This document shows positions 25,939 to 33,354 of a stretch of DNA of 64,000 nt, piece after piece; positions within the stretch are counted from its first letter, which is position 1; each line of letters starts with the position of its first letter. The stretch is from Chloroflexota bacterium (lineage in GTDB: Bacteria; Chloroflexota; Anaerolineae; Aggregatilineales; Phototrophicaceae). Position numbers and translations under genes: made by a program. The stretch lies in contig JACAER010000020.1 in the NCBI GenBank assembly GCA_013388745.1, positions 1 to 64,000 of the forward strand. Direction: 5' to 3'. Under the pieces are notes generated by a model, which searched no databases, was not told where the DNA came from, and saw only the letters and a program-made list of their open reading frames with translations.

Positions 25939-27180
25939 ATGAAAAAATATATTTTTGCTGTGCTGATGATTGGGCTGCTGGCGCTGGCCGCCTGCCAACC
26001 GGCGAGCACACCCGCCCCGGCCACAGAAGCGGCTACAGAAGCGGCTACAGAAGCCGCGGCAGAACCTTCCCCCACCCCCGAAGGCGCGGCGCAAGAAGCT
26101 GAGGCCGAAGCCGAGGCGACCGAAGAACGTGCGCCGGCACGCGGCACGCGCGAGGAAATCGAAGCTTACACCGGCTGGACATGCCCCGAAGAAGTGCGCG
26201 GCGGCACGCTCAACATCTACAACTGGTCAACCTATATCGCGGCGGACACGGTGTCGAACTTCGAGGTGCTGTGCGACGCGACAGTGACGTATGACGTGTT
26301 CACGGGCAACGAAGAACTGCTGGCGCGGCTGCGCGCGGGCAATCCCGGTTACGATCTGATCGTGCCGAGCGACTGGGTGGTGGCGGTGATGATTACGGAA
26401 GAACTGCTGCTGCCGCTGACGCTCGACAATATCCCCAATTTCGCCAACGTGAGCGCTGACCTGAAGAACCCGCCCTATGACCCCAACAACGTTTATTCGA
26501 TCCCCTACCAGTGGGGCACGTTGGGTATCGGCTACAATGTCGAGGCGGTGGGCGCAGAGATCACAAGCTGGAATCAGATGTTTGAGTATGCAGGCAACGT
26601 CGCCTGGCTGGAAGACCCGCGTTCGGTGCTGGGCGTGGCGCTGTTGATGCTGGGTTTCGACCCCAACACGACAGACGCCGCGCAGATCGAGCAGGCGCGC
26701 GATTATCTGGCGGCGCGCGGCAGCAACGTGCGCGCGATTGCCGTCGATGACGGACAGGCACTGCTGGAACGCGGCGAAGTGGATATGACGATTGAGTACA
26801 ACGGCGACATTTTCCAACTGATCGACGCCTGCGCGTGCGAGACGTATGCCTACGTCGTGCCGCAGGAAGGCGCCAATATCTGGGTCGATAACATGGCGAT
26901 TCCGGTGGGCGCGCAGAATCAGCGCCTGGCAGAAGCGTTCATCGACTATGTGCTGGCGGCGCAGGTCGGCGCGGACATCAGCAATTTCACGGCCTATGCC
27001 TCGCCGAATCAAGCGTCGATCGACCAGGGCTTGATCGAAGCCGATCTGCTGAATAATCCGGGCATTTACCCGACGGCGGAAACGCGCGCCAACCTGTTCT
27101 TCATCAACGAGCTGCCGGCAGACGCGGCGCAGTTGTACAATGACGCCTGGGATCAGGTGAAGATTTTGATCGGCGGCTAG
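25939..27180 (+). CDS. potD: Spermidine/putrescine-type substrate-binding lipoprotein
   Basis: 413 residues. The ATG at 25939 follows AAAGAGG; the TTG further upstream is not needed. A lipoprotein signal peptide ends at the lipobox LLALAAC (cleavage before C), then an Ala/Thr/Glu/Pro linker (TEAATEAATEAAAEPSPTP) tethers the domain to the membrane. The binding domain is PotD/PotF-like: LNIYNWSTYIAADTVSNFE, YDLIVPSDWVVAVM, YSIPYQWGTLGIGYN, DMTIEYNGDI. It would capture polyamines outside the cell. potA follows after 90 bp, but the permeases potB and potC are not in the window. Confidence 0.92.
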   Translation: MKKYIFAVLMIGLLALAACQPASTPAPATEAATEAATEAAAEPSPTPEGAAQEAEAEAEATEERAPARGTREEIEAYTGWTCPEEVRGGTLNIYNWSTYIAADTVSNFEVLCDATVTYDVFTGNEELLARLRAGNPGYDLIVPSDWVVAVMITEELLLPLTLDNIPNFANVSADLKNPPYDPNNVYSIPYQWGTLGIGYNVEAVGAEITSWNQMFEYAGNVAWLEDPRSVLGVALLMLGFDPNTTDAAQIEQARDYLAARGSNVRAIAVDDGQALLERGEVDMTIEYNGDIFQLIDACACETYAYVVPQEGANIWVDNMAIPVGAQNQRLAEAFIDYVLAAQVGADISNFTAYASPNQASIDQGLIEADLLNNPGIYPTAETRANLFFINELPADAAQLYNDAWDQVKILIGG

Positions 27181-27191
27181 AGCTTGCATCA

Positions 27192-27235
27192 CCCCGTTAA
27201 TCCCCTCTCTGCACATGCCGGGAGGGGAAACGGGG
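27192..27235. repeat. Imperfect palindrome between potD and potA
   Basis: CCCCGTTaatCCCCTC on the left pairs with GAGGGGaAACGGGG on the right, around a loop with gcacatgccgg. It resembles the CCCCTCTCCATG repeats elsewhere in the window but is more diverged. It could form an mRNA hairpin that separates the expression of the two genes. Confidence 0.5.
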
Positions 27236-27270
27236 ACACCAGTACGCAGCCTGTGGCAGGAGGAGCGGTG

Positions 27271-28449
27271 ATGGGACGGCCAATTGACGTTGAACTCAAA
27301 AATATCACCAAAGAATTCGTGGCGCGCGGGCATCTGGTGCGCGCGGTGGATCGGGTGTCGCTGCAAATCGCCGATGGCGAATTTTTCGCGCTGCTGGGAC
27401 CGTCCGGCTGTGGCAAAACGACGACGCTGCGCCTGATCGCTGGCTTCGAGCAGCCGACATCCGGCGAGATCCTGATACGCGGGCAGGCGATGCAGAACGT
27501 GCCGCCGTTCCACCGCCCGGTGAATACCGTGTTCCAGGATTACGCGCTGTTCCCGCACATGAGCGTGCTGCAAAATGTGACCTTCGGGCTGGAGATGGAA
27601 GGCGTGAGCGGGGCGGAGGCGCGCAAACGGGCGCTGGAGGCGCTGGAGATGGTGCGGCTGCCGCAGGCGGCGGAACGCAAACCGCGCCAGCTTTCTGGCG
27701 GGCAGCAGCAGCGTGTGGCGCTGGCGCGCGCGCTGGTCAAAAAGCCGGCGGTGCTGCTGCTGGATGAGCCGCTGGGGGCGCTGGATCTGAAGCTGCGCAA
27801 AGAGATGCAGACCGAACTGAAAACCATGCAGCGGCAGTTGGGCATTACGTTTATTTTTGTGACGCACGATCAGGAAGAAGCCATGACGATGGCCGACCGC
27901 ATCGCCGTGATGGATGGCGGGCATGTGCTGCAAGTCGGCACGCCGGAAGAAGTCTATGAAAGCCCGGCGACACGCTTCGTGGCCGATTTTATCGGCGAAA
28001 CCAATTTCCTGAGCGGCACGCTGGAAAGCCGCCAGGATTCGCGCGGCTGCGTGCGCATCGACGCCGAAACGACGTTCAACGCGCTGCTGGGCGAAGAAGC
28101 GGCGCACGAGGGGCGCATGGGGCAGGAGATCACCGTCGCGCTGCGCCCAGAAAAGCTGAATTTGTTCGCGGTCGATAGCAAAGTCAAGTTCCCGGACGGC
28201 ACAAGCGACAGCGCGCAGGAATACAAGACGGCGCTGCTGAAAGACGCCGACATCAATCTGGTGGAAGGCGAAGTGCTGGAAACGGTGTATATCGGCACGG
28301 ACACGCGCTACACGGTGCGCATCGGCAAAGACGCGCGGCTGGTGGTGCGGATGCAGAATTTCGGGCTGCGCTCAGATGTGTATTTTGAGCGCGGGCAGCG
28401 GGTGTATGTGTTCTGGGATTACGAGGCGTCGCAAGTGCTGCTGCATTAG
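27271..28449 (+). CDS. potA: Polyamine ABC transporter ATP-binding protein
   Basis: 392 residues. ATG at 27271 with AGGAGG just upstream. Walker A LLGPSGCGKTTTLRLIAG, Q-loop TVFQDYALFPHMSV, signature RQLSGGQQQRVALARAL, Walker B LLLDEPLGALD and the switch histidine in FVTHDQEEAMTM are all intact. The C-terminal part from residue about 240 is a TOBE-type regulatory domain (ALRPEKL, GEVLETVYIGTDTRYTVRIG). It hydrolyses ATP at the inner face of the membrane to drive PotB/PotC, which must be encoded elsewhere. A terminator closes the unit. Confidence 0.93.
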   Translation: MGRPIDVELKNITKEFVARGHLVRAVDRVSLQIADGEFFALLGPSGCGKTTTLRLIAGFEQPTSGEILIRGQAMQNVPPFHRPVNTVFQDYALFPHMSVLQNVTFGLEMEGVSGAEARKRALEALEMVRLPQAAERKPRQLSGGQQQRVALARALVKKPAVLLLDEPLGALDLKLRKEMQTELKTMQRQLGITFIFVTHDQEEAMTMADRIAVMDGGHVLQVGTPEEVYESPATRFVADFIGETNFLSGTLESRQDSRGCVRIDAETTFNALLGEEAAHEGRMGQEITVALRPEKLNLFAVDSKVKFPDGTSDSAQEYKTALLKDADINLVEGEVLETVYIGTDTRYTVRIGKDARLVVRMQNFGLRSDVYFERGQRVYVFWDYEASQVLLH

Positions 28450-28482
28450 CGCGCGGCGATGGCTTGCGCTAGTGTTCATACA

Positions 28483-28508
28483 GGCGAGCCGCAGCGGTTC
28501 GCCTTTTT
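28483..28508 (+). terminator. Intrinsic terminator after potA
   Basis: GGCGAGCCG-cag-CGGTTCGCC, nine pairs with one G-T, followed by TTTTT. Confidence 0.85.
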
Positions 28509-28524
28509 ATTGCCTGCCGGGCAG

Positions 28525-28553
28525 TGGTCAAGGCGCGCGTTCTGCGCTATACT
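28525..28553 (+). promoter_or_regulatory. Probable promoter before the structured leader and parA-like gene
   Basis: TGGTCA (28525-28530) and TATACT (28548-28553) are 17 bp apart. The structured segment and the parA-like gene follow. Confidence 0.45.
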
Positions 28554-28692
28554 GCGGGGGTAATGAAAAAGAAACCCCGGCGCGGAGGTAGGCCGCCCGG
28601 AGTATGGGAGCAACCTGTGCGGAGGTTTTGCTCACGAATGATTGTAGCGTCCCCCGCGAAATTTCCAAGTGCTGCGTCTGGCGCGCAGCGCT
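28554..28692 (+). ncRNA. Candidate structured leader RNA, unassigned
   Basis: GCGGGGG at 28554-28560 is fully complementary to CCCCCGC at 28651-28657, closing a domain of about 100 nt. Inside it are a GC-rich hairpin (about 28577-28600) and GAGCAACCT/AGGTTttGCTC (28608-28633). A further hairpin AGTGCTGCG/CGCAGCGCT follows at 28668-28692. I do not recognise a known riboswitch or housekeeping RNA. It lies 105 bp upstream of the parA-like start and could be an independent RNA or a regulatory leader. In this GC-rich genome some pairing arises by chance. Confidence 0.3.
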
Positions 28693-28797
28693 TGCTCCCC
28701 GACAATCCAATTTTTCATCTGGCATAGGTGTCGTTATACTTGTGGCTGTGAGAGATGCCCCGGCGCGCGCCGGCGGGCAAAGGGTGATGGAAGCACG

Positions 28798-29583
28798 ATG
28801 AAAATTTTATCGCTTATCAATGAAAAAGGCGGAGTCGGCAAAACGACGCTGGCGACGCATATCGCCGCCGGGCTGGCCATTCGCGGCTATCGTGTGGTGC
28901 TGGCGGACGCCGATCCGCAGGGGCACGCGACGGTTTCGATGGGGCTGAAAAAAGAACCGTGTTTTTATGATCTGTTAGTGCGCGACGCCGCTTTTAAAGA
29001 CGTGCTGCGGCGCGTGCCCGCCGAGGTCTTCAGCCCGGAAAACGAAGCGCCCAAAGGCGAACTGTATGTGCTGCCCTCGAATCTGGAGACGCGCAGCATC
29101 CCCAACCAGATCAGCGACCCCTTCGCGGCGGCAGACCGCTTCCGCGAACTGGAAGACGTGATCGACTATGTGATCTTCGACACGTCGCCCACGCCTTCGC
29201 TGCTGCACGGCTCGATCTATCTGGCGACCGACGCGATTTTGTATCCGACGAAATCGGAAACGCTGAGCTTCGACGGCCTGATCGAAAGCCTGACGCATCG
29301 TGTGGAAGCGCAGACGCAGCGCAAACGCTGGGGCATGGATAACATCACGATTCTGGGGATTGTGCCGACGATGTACCGTTCGGCGACGCTGGTGCATCAG
29401 GAAAATTACGCCAAGCTGAAAACGGCTTACGGCGAACTGGTGTGGCCGCCGATCGCCATGCGCACGGTCTGGGCCGAGGCGTCGTCGGTGGGCATGCTGG
29501 TGTACCGCTACGCGCCGGAAAGCGAAGGCGCGCTGGAATGCTGGTCGTTGGTCAACCGGGTGATTCAGGGATTGGGCGTATGA
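28798..29583 (+). CDS. ParA/MinD-type ATPase
   Basis: 261 residues. Deviant Walker A SLINEKGGVGKTTLATHIAA with both lysines (KGGVGKTT) at residues about 10-17; Walker A' VVLADADPQGHATVS; Walker B DYVIFDTSPTPSLLHG. No N-terminal DNA-binding extension, so like the short ParA proteins of chromosomes and some plasmids. ParA forms ATP-dependent dimers on nucleoid DNA and moves ParB-bound cargo. The ATGA overlap with the next gene shows translational coupling to a ParB-like partner. The usual chromosomal neighbours gidA/gidB are absent, so this may be an accessory or plasmid-derived partition pair. Confidence 0.88.
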   Translation: MKILSLINEKGGVGKTTLATHIAAGLAIRGYRVVLADADPQGHATVSMGLKKEPCFYDLLVRDAAFKDVLRRVPAEVFSPENEAPKGELYVLPSNLETRSIPNQISDPFAAADRFRELEDVIDYVIFDTSPTPSLLHGSIYLATDAILYPTKSETLSFDGLIESLTHRVEAQTQRKRWGMDNITILGIVPTMYRSATLVHQENYAKLKTAYGELVWPPIAMRTVWAEASSVGMLVYRYAPESEGALECWSLVNRVIQGLGV

Positions 29584-30818
29584 GCAGTAACCGCCGCAAG
29601 GAATTGTTGTCCAAAAGCAACGTCTTCGGCACGCCAGAAGAAAAAGCCGCGCCCACCCTGCGCGACTTTGACGCGCAGGTCTACAGCGGGCTGGACAAGT
29701 TCAAGGACGACGCCAATAAACACGTCGTCAAACTGGTGTCGATCTACGAAATTCTGCCAGATGTGACCCAGCCGCGCCGCGCCCTGCCTTCCGCGATTCG
29801 CGCGGCGTGGGACGGCAGCACACAGTCTTTGCCGCGCCTGTTTACGCTGTGGGAACAGGAAGTGCGCGCCGAACGAGCGGCACGCGGCGAAACCCGGCAT
29901 TTCGATCTGCTGGAAATGCTGACGCTGGAGCCGCGCCCAGACGCCGACGAAGAAGCGCCGCTGGGCGCGCTGGAAGATGCGCTGCTGAAGGTCATCAATC
30001 TGGCGGCCAGTATCCGCCGCGACGGGCTGACGAATCCGGTGACGGCGGTGCGGCTGGGCGCGACGGCCTACCGGCTGGAAACGGGCGAACGGCGCTGGCT
30101 GGCCTATCATCTGTTGGCGGCCTTTTTCCCCGCCGATGATAAATGGAAGAAGATTCCCACGCGCCTGGTCGAAGAAATCAACGTCTGGCGCCAGGCTTCG
30201 GAAAACACCGCGCGCCAGGACTTAAACGCGGTCGGCAAGGCGCGCCAATACGCCGTGCTGATGATGGATTTGCTGGCGCATGAACAGGGCGTGCAGTTCG
30301 CGCCCTTCGAGCAGTTCACGCACGAGCGCCAATACTACGCGCAAACCCTGGCTTTCGATAAAACGCCCTACGGCAAGCGCGAAGTGCTGCTGAACGCTAT
30401 GGGGCTGAAAAGCCCGGCGGAACTCAACCGCTGCCGCAAAATACTGGCGCTGCCCGATTCGGTGTGGACGCTGGCGGACGATTTGAGCGCGCCGCAAGCC
30501 GCGCTGCTGGCCTGCGAAGGGCTGCCGGAAGAAGCCGCATGGCAAATCGTTTCATCATGGAACGATTCAGCGCCGGCAGCAGCAGCCGAAGCGACAGCAG
30601 AGAGCGCCCCCGCCGCGACAGCGCGCACCCGTGAAACGCTCGACGAAGTGGCGCGCAATTTAGAGCGCGTGCGCCAGTCGGTTGTCAAGGCTTATGTGCG
30701 CATCCAGCGCGAAGGCGGCAGCCCGCAGGAACGCCAGCAGCTTTTGCAGGCTTTGGACGACTATGAACGCCTGCATCAGCAGTGGCTTATGGACATCCGC
30801 AATCACCTGGCTTCATGA
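29580..30818 (+). CDS. ParB-like partition protein with an insertion
   Basis: 412 residues, ATG at 29580 overlapping the ParA-like stop. The ParB N-terminal nuclease-like fold is recognisable but split. The first strand motif VSIYEILPDVTQPRR is near residue 65; then about 70 extra residues; then LAASIRRDGLTNPVTAVRLG and YRLETGERRWLAYHLLA (the GERR CTP-site motif) near residues 140-175. A middle helical segment (NTARQDLNAVGKARQYAVL) fits the DNA-binding part. Residues 330-350 are Ala-rich. The C-terminus is a coiled coil (LDEVARNLERVRQSVVKAY) likely to dimerise. The parS site is unknown. Confidence 0.8.
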   Translation: MSSNRRKELLSKSNVFGTPEEKAAPTLRDFDAQVYSGLDKFKDDANKHVVKLVSIYEILPDVTQPRRALPSAIRAAWDGSTQSLPRLFTLWEQEVRAERAARGETRHFDLLEMLTLEPRPDADEEAPLGALEDALLKVINLAASIRRDGLTNPVTAVRLGATAYRLETGERRWLAYHLLAAFFPADDKWKKIPTRLVEEINVWRQASENTARQDLNAVGKARQYAVLMMDLLAHEQGVQFAPFEQFTHERQYYAQTLAFDKTPYGKREVLLNAMGLKSPAELNRCRKILALPDSVWTLADDLSAPQAALLACEGLPEEAAWQIVSSWNDSAPAAAAEATAESAPAATARTRETLDEVARNLERVRQSVVKAYVRIQREGGSPQERQQLLQALDDYERLHQQWLMDIRNHLAS

Positions 30819-31276
30819 GGGCTAAAATGTACTTCAGGAAATGACACCGATCAATGTAAAAGTCGCTTGTGTCAGCGGCGCTGGCTGCGCCCGCTGAAAA
30901 GACGCCCGCCGCGATTCGCCCAAACGCCCCCTGAAAAACCGGCCTTGGCAACAGGCGGCAAAAAGGGTTAAAAACAGGGCGCAAAAACCCTGTCAAAAAG
31001 GGCCGCAAAAAGGGTGTCCAAAGCGCTGTCCAAAACGATATAAAAACCCAAAGCGCCGATTGGGAAAAAAGACCCCCCTCCCCCACCGCTGATTCTGCCC
31101 CCTGACTCGAAAAAACTTGAGTTCAAATTTTGGAAAAAGGGGCAAAAGGGCAGGGGGGGGTGGGGGACTTGGGATAAAAAATATTTCCCAATTGCGCCGT
31201 TTCCCAAATTTCGCAACCCGCTTTCCGCGCGTCTTTTCCGCCCGGAAAAACGGCGTCCAACAAAGGCTTAGCGCCG
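30819..31276. other. Low-complexity intergenic stretch with caaaaaggg repeats
   Basis: 458 bp with no credible gene. It is rich in A-runs and G/C-runs. CAAAAAGGG occurs at 30959, 30994 and 31006, with near copies at 31133-31150. ACAGGG/CCCTGT (30974-30993) is a palindrome. Two long homopolymer-like tracts are ccccccctcccccac (31074-31086) and ggggggggtggggg (31153-31166). Frames that cross it give biased Phe/Pro/Lys-rich translations. Being just downstream of a ParAB-like pair, it could contain a centromere-like array. Confidence 0.45.
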
Positions 31277-31873
31277 ATGTCTGCATCACTCACGCCGGAA
31301 GAATTTCGCCGCCAGATCGCGCAGCAGCGGCTCGTGGAAATCAACATGCTGCACAGCTATCGTGTCGCGCTGCGCTCCGATGGCTCGCTGTTGTGCCTGG
31401 ATGATGACGGCCAAGAACCGGACGAAGAAACCGGGCGCCGGCTGGCCGCCGCGCTGGCGCGGCGTTATGCCCCCCACTGGTACGTCTATATCGGGCGGCG
31501 CAAAAGCGGCGACGCCTACAAGATCGGCATCTCGCAGAATCCCCAGGGACGCGCGCGCAAACTCGGCATCCGCCTGACGCATGTTATCGAATGCGGCAGC
31601 CGTAAACACGCCCGCGACATCGAAAAGCATTTGCACGCGCTGTTCACCGACGCGCAGCGCGAACTGAAGCGCGAATGGTTCACGCTGGAACGCGAGGACA
31701 TCGAGCAGATCAAAGCCTTTGATATTTCCGCCGAAGTCTTCGACCTGTATTTCGACACATATATGGCGCTGTACGGCTTCGACGACGCGGAGATGGACGC
31801 GCAGCGGCGGCAGGAAAACGCGCGCGAATTCCGCCGGCTGCTGCGCGAAAAACAGCGCCAGAACGCGCCCTGA
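31277..31873 (+). CDS. GIY-YIG-like (T5orf172/MUG113-type) protein
   Basis: 198 residues. The core is at residues 65-150: WYVYIGRRKSGDAYKIGIS contains the VYI...YKIG pair of the GIY-YIG-related T5orf172 family, then RARKLGIRL, the conserved Arg/Glu helix SRKHARDIEKHLHALF, and REWFTLEREDIEQI. The family occurs in phage T5 and mobile elements and is thought to bind or nick DNA. Flanks are charged helices (ENAREFRRLLREKQRQ). The position after the ParAB-like genes and the repeat-rich stretch hints at a mobile or plasmid-derived segment. Catalytic competence is uncertain. Confidence 0.75.
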   Translation: MSASLTPEEFRRQIAQQRLVEINMLHSYRVALRSDGSLLCLDDDGQEPDEETGRRLAAALARRYAPHWYVYIGRRKSGDAYKIGISQNPQGRARKLGIRLTHVIECGSRKHARDIEKHLHALFTDAQRELKREWFTLEREDIEQIKAFDISAEVFDLYFDTYMALYGFDDAEMDAQRRQENAREFRRLLREKQRQNAP

Positions 31874-32079
31874 TGGACGATCTGGACGAAAGCGCGGCTG
31901 AGCTGCAACAAGCGGGCGTCAACCTGCTCAGCGACATCAAAACTGGGCGCACCGGCGCGATACCGCATCGTTGGATAGACTCTGCGCATCCAGCCGATAC
32001 CATGCTGCTCTTGCTGGAATGGCACAGAATAAGATCGGTTTTTCACTTTAGGAACAGGCGTTATGACTATTCAGTTTGA
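31873..32079 (+). pseudogene. VOC-family (glyoxalase-like) C-terminal fragment
   Basis: 68 residues whose ATG overlaps the previous stop (TGATG). Residues 2-50 (DDLDESAAELQQAGVNLLSD, HRWIDSAHPADTMLLLLEW) match the last beta-alpha-beta unit of VOC proteins such as methylmalonyl-CoA epimerase, ending in the HPAD..LLLE strand. The preceding 80-90 residues of that fold are missing. The remaining 18 residues are unrelated and run into the next gene's start. Most likely a remnant. Confidence 0.5.
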
Positions 32080-33241
32080 ACACGACTCGCTGCTGCTGCG
32101 CACGCTGGCTTCGGGGGCGCAGCTTCGCGTGCCCGTTTTTCGCTTTACGGGCGGCGCGGGCAAAAATGTCTATATTCAGGCCAACATTCACGGGCCAGAG
32201 ATCGCCGGCATCGGCGCGGCGCACCGCCTCATTGACCTGCTGCGCGCAGAACCGGCGCTTCACGGCAGCATCACGATTGTCCCCAGCATCAACCCTGTCG
32301 GGTTGGATGCGAAGATCAACGGGATGCAGGTGGGCTACGCCGATCTGAACGAAACCGTCGTCGGCAACTTCAACCGCGTTTATCAACTGCTCGTCACGGA
32401 AAAAACGCCGACAGACGCCGAAGACATCCAGCGCGTCGGGCTGGAGGATTTCGCCGCCGCGCACAAAAACGACGATGTGCCGACCATCACGCGCGAATTT
32501 CATGGCGCGCTGAAACGCGCGCTGGCCGATGTGCGCGCCAAAAAAGGCCGCGAGGGGCTGCGCTTCGGCGTCAAACTGGCGCTGACCGTGCAGGAATTGT
32601 GCGCCGACGCCGATTATCTGATCGACCTGCACACGGCGGGCATCGCGCAGTATCACATCTTCGCCTTTGACGAGGTGCTGCCGTCTGTGCCCTATTTCGG
32701 CATCGCGCCGATCATCGTGCTGCCGGACGATTTCGCGGGCGTGCTGGACGAAGCGTTTCTGCTGCCTTGGGTGCGGCTGCGCAAGGCGCTGCAAAAGGTC
32801 GGGCGCGACCTCCCTTTCAGCGCGTTTGAGCGCGAAGCCTTCACGCTGGAACTGGGCAGCGCCGACAAAATCGACGCGCGCCGGATGGACGAAGACGCGC
32901 GCCGGATTCTGAACTATCTACGGCACAAGGGCGTGCTGGAAGGCGCGGCCACGCCTTACACGGCGCGCTACTATAAGGCGCAGCAGAGCAATTACGCGCG
33001 CTACAACGCCCCCACCGGCGGCCTGATCCTGTGGCACAAGCGTCCCGGCGATCATGTCAAAACAGGCGAGGCGCTGTGTACGATTCTGTGCGCCTATAAC
33101 CGGGCAACGGCGCTGCCTACCGAAGTGCCGGTGCTGGCGGTGGCAGACGGCGTGGTCAACAATCTGGTGGAATCGCAGGTCGTGCATGAGGGCATGGCGC
33201 TGTGTTCGGTGATGACGCGCATCGAGGATGTGACGTTTTGA
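32063..33241 (+). CDS. Succinylglutamate desuccinylase/aspartoacylase-family protein
   Basis: 392 residues; ATG at 32063 preceded by AGGAAC. The zinc-carboxypeptidase-like core has the HxxE motif in ANIHGPEIAGIGA (H43, E46) and the third ligand in YLIDLHTAG, with VPSINPVGLDAKING between. TLELGSADKID supplies the expected catalytic glutamate. The C-terminal beta domain (LILWHKRPGDHVKTGEALCT) is barrel-sandwich-like, as in the family. It hydrolyses an N-acyl amino acid or removes a peptide-like cap, substrate unknown. It is followed 113 bp later by a peptide-type ABC uptake system, so it may process what that system imports. Confidence 0.85.
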   Translation: MTIQFEHDSLLLRTLASGAQLRVPVFRFTGGAGKNVYIQANIHGPEIAGIGAAHRLIDLLRAEPALHGSITIVPSINPVGLDAKINGMQVGYADLNETVVGNFNRVYQLLVTEKTPTDAEDIQRVGLEDFAAAHKNDDVPTITREFHGALKRALADVRAKKGREGLRFGVKLALTVQELCADADYLIDLHTAGIAQYHIFAFDEVLPSVPYFGIAPIIVLPDDFAGVLDEAFLLPWVRLRKALQKVGRDLPFSAFEREAFTLELGSADKIDARRMDEDARRILNYLRHKGVLEGAATPYTARYYKAQQSNYARYNAPTGGLILWHKRPGDHVKTGEALCTILCAYNRATALPTEVPVLAVADGVVNNLVESQVVHEGMALCSVMTRIEDVTF

Positions 33242-33354
33242 AGAGGGGGGATCAACAAATCGTAATCTTAAAAAATTGCGTAATGTGTGTCGCGAGGTAT
33301 TATAGAAACGCAGGTCAGAGAAGACCATTCTTTTTAAGAATCAGGGAGGACTGA

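Noticed and set aside
26227-28107. 626-residue open frame opposite potD and potA
   Set aside because: It spans two recognised genes and their gap; no domain is recognisable in its translation.
28564-28727. Short frame starting MKKKPRRGGRPPG
   Set aside because: It lies entirely within the paired leader segment, has no ribosome site, and becomes low-complexity after 20 residues.
30787-31289. Several minus-strand frames in the repeat-rich gap
   Set aside because: Their Phe/Pro/Gly-rich products come from homopolymer tracts and three frames are open at once.
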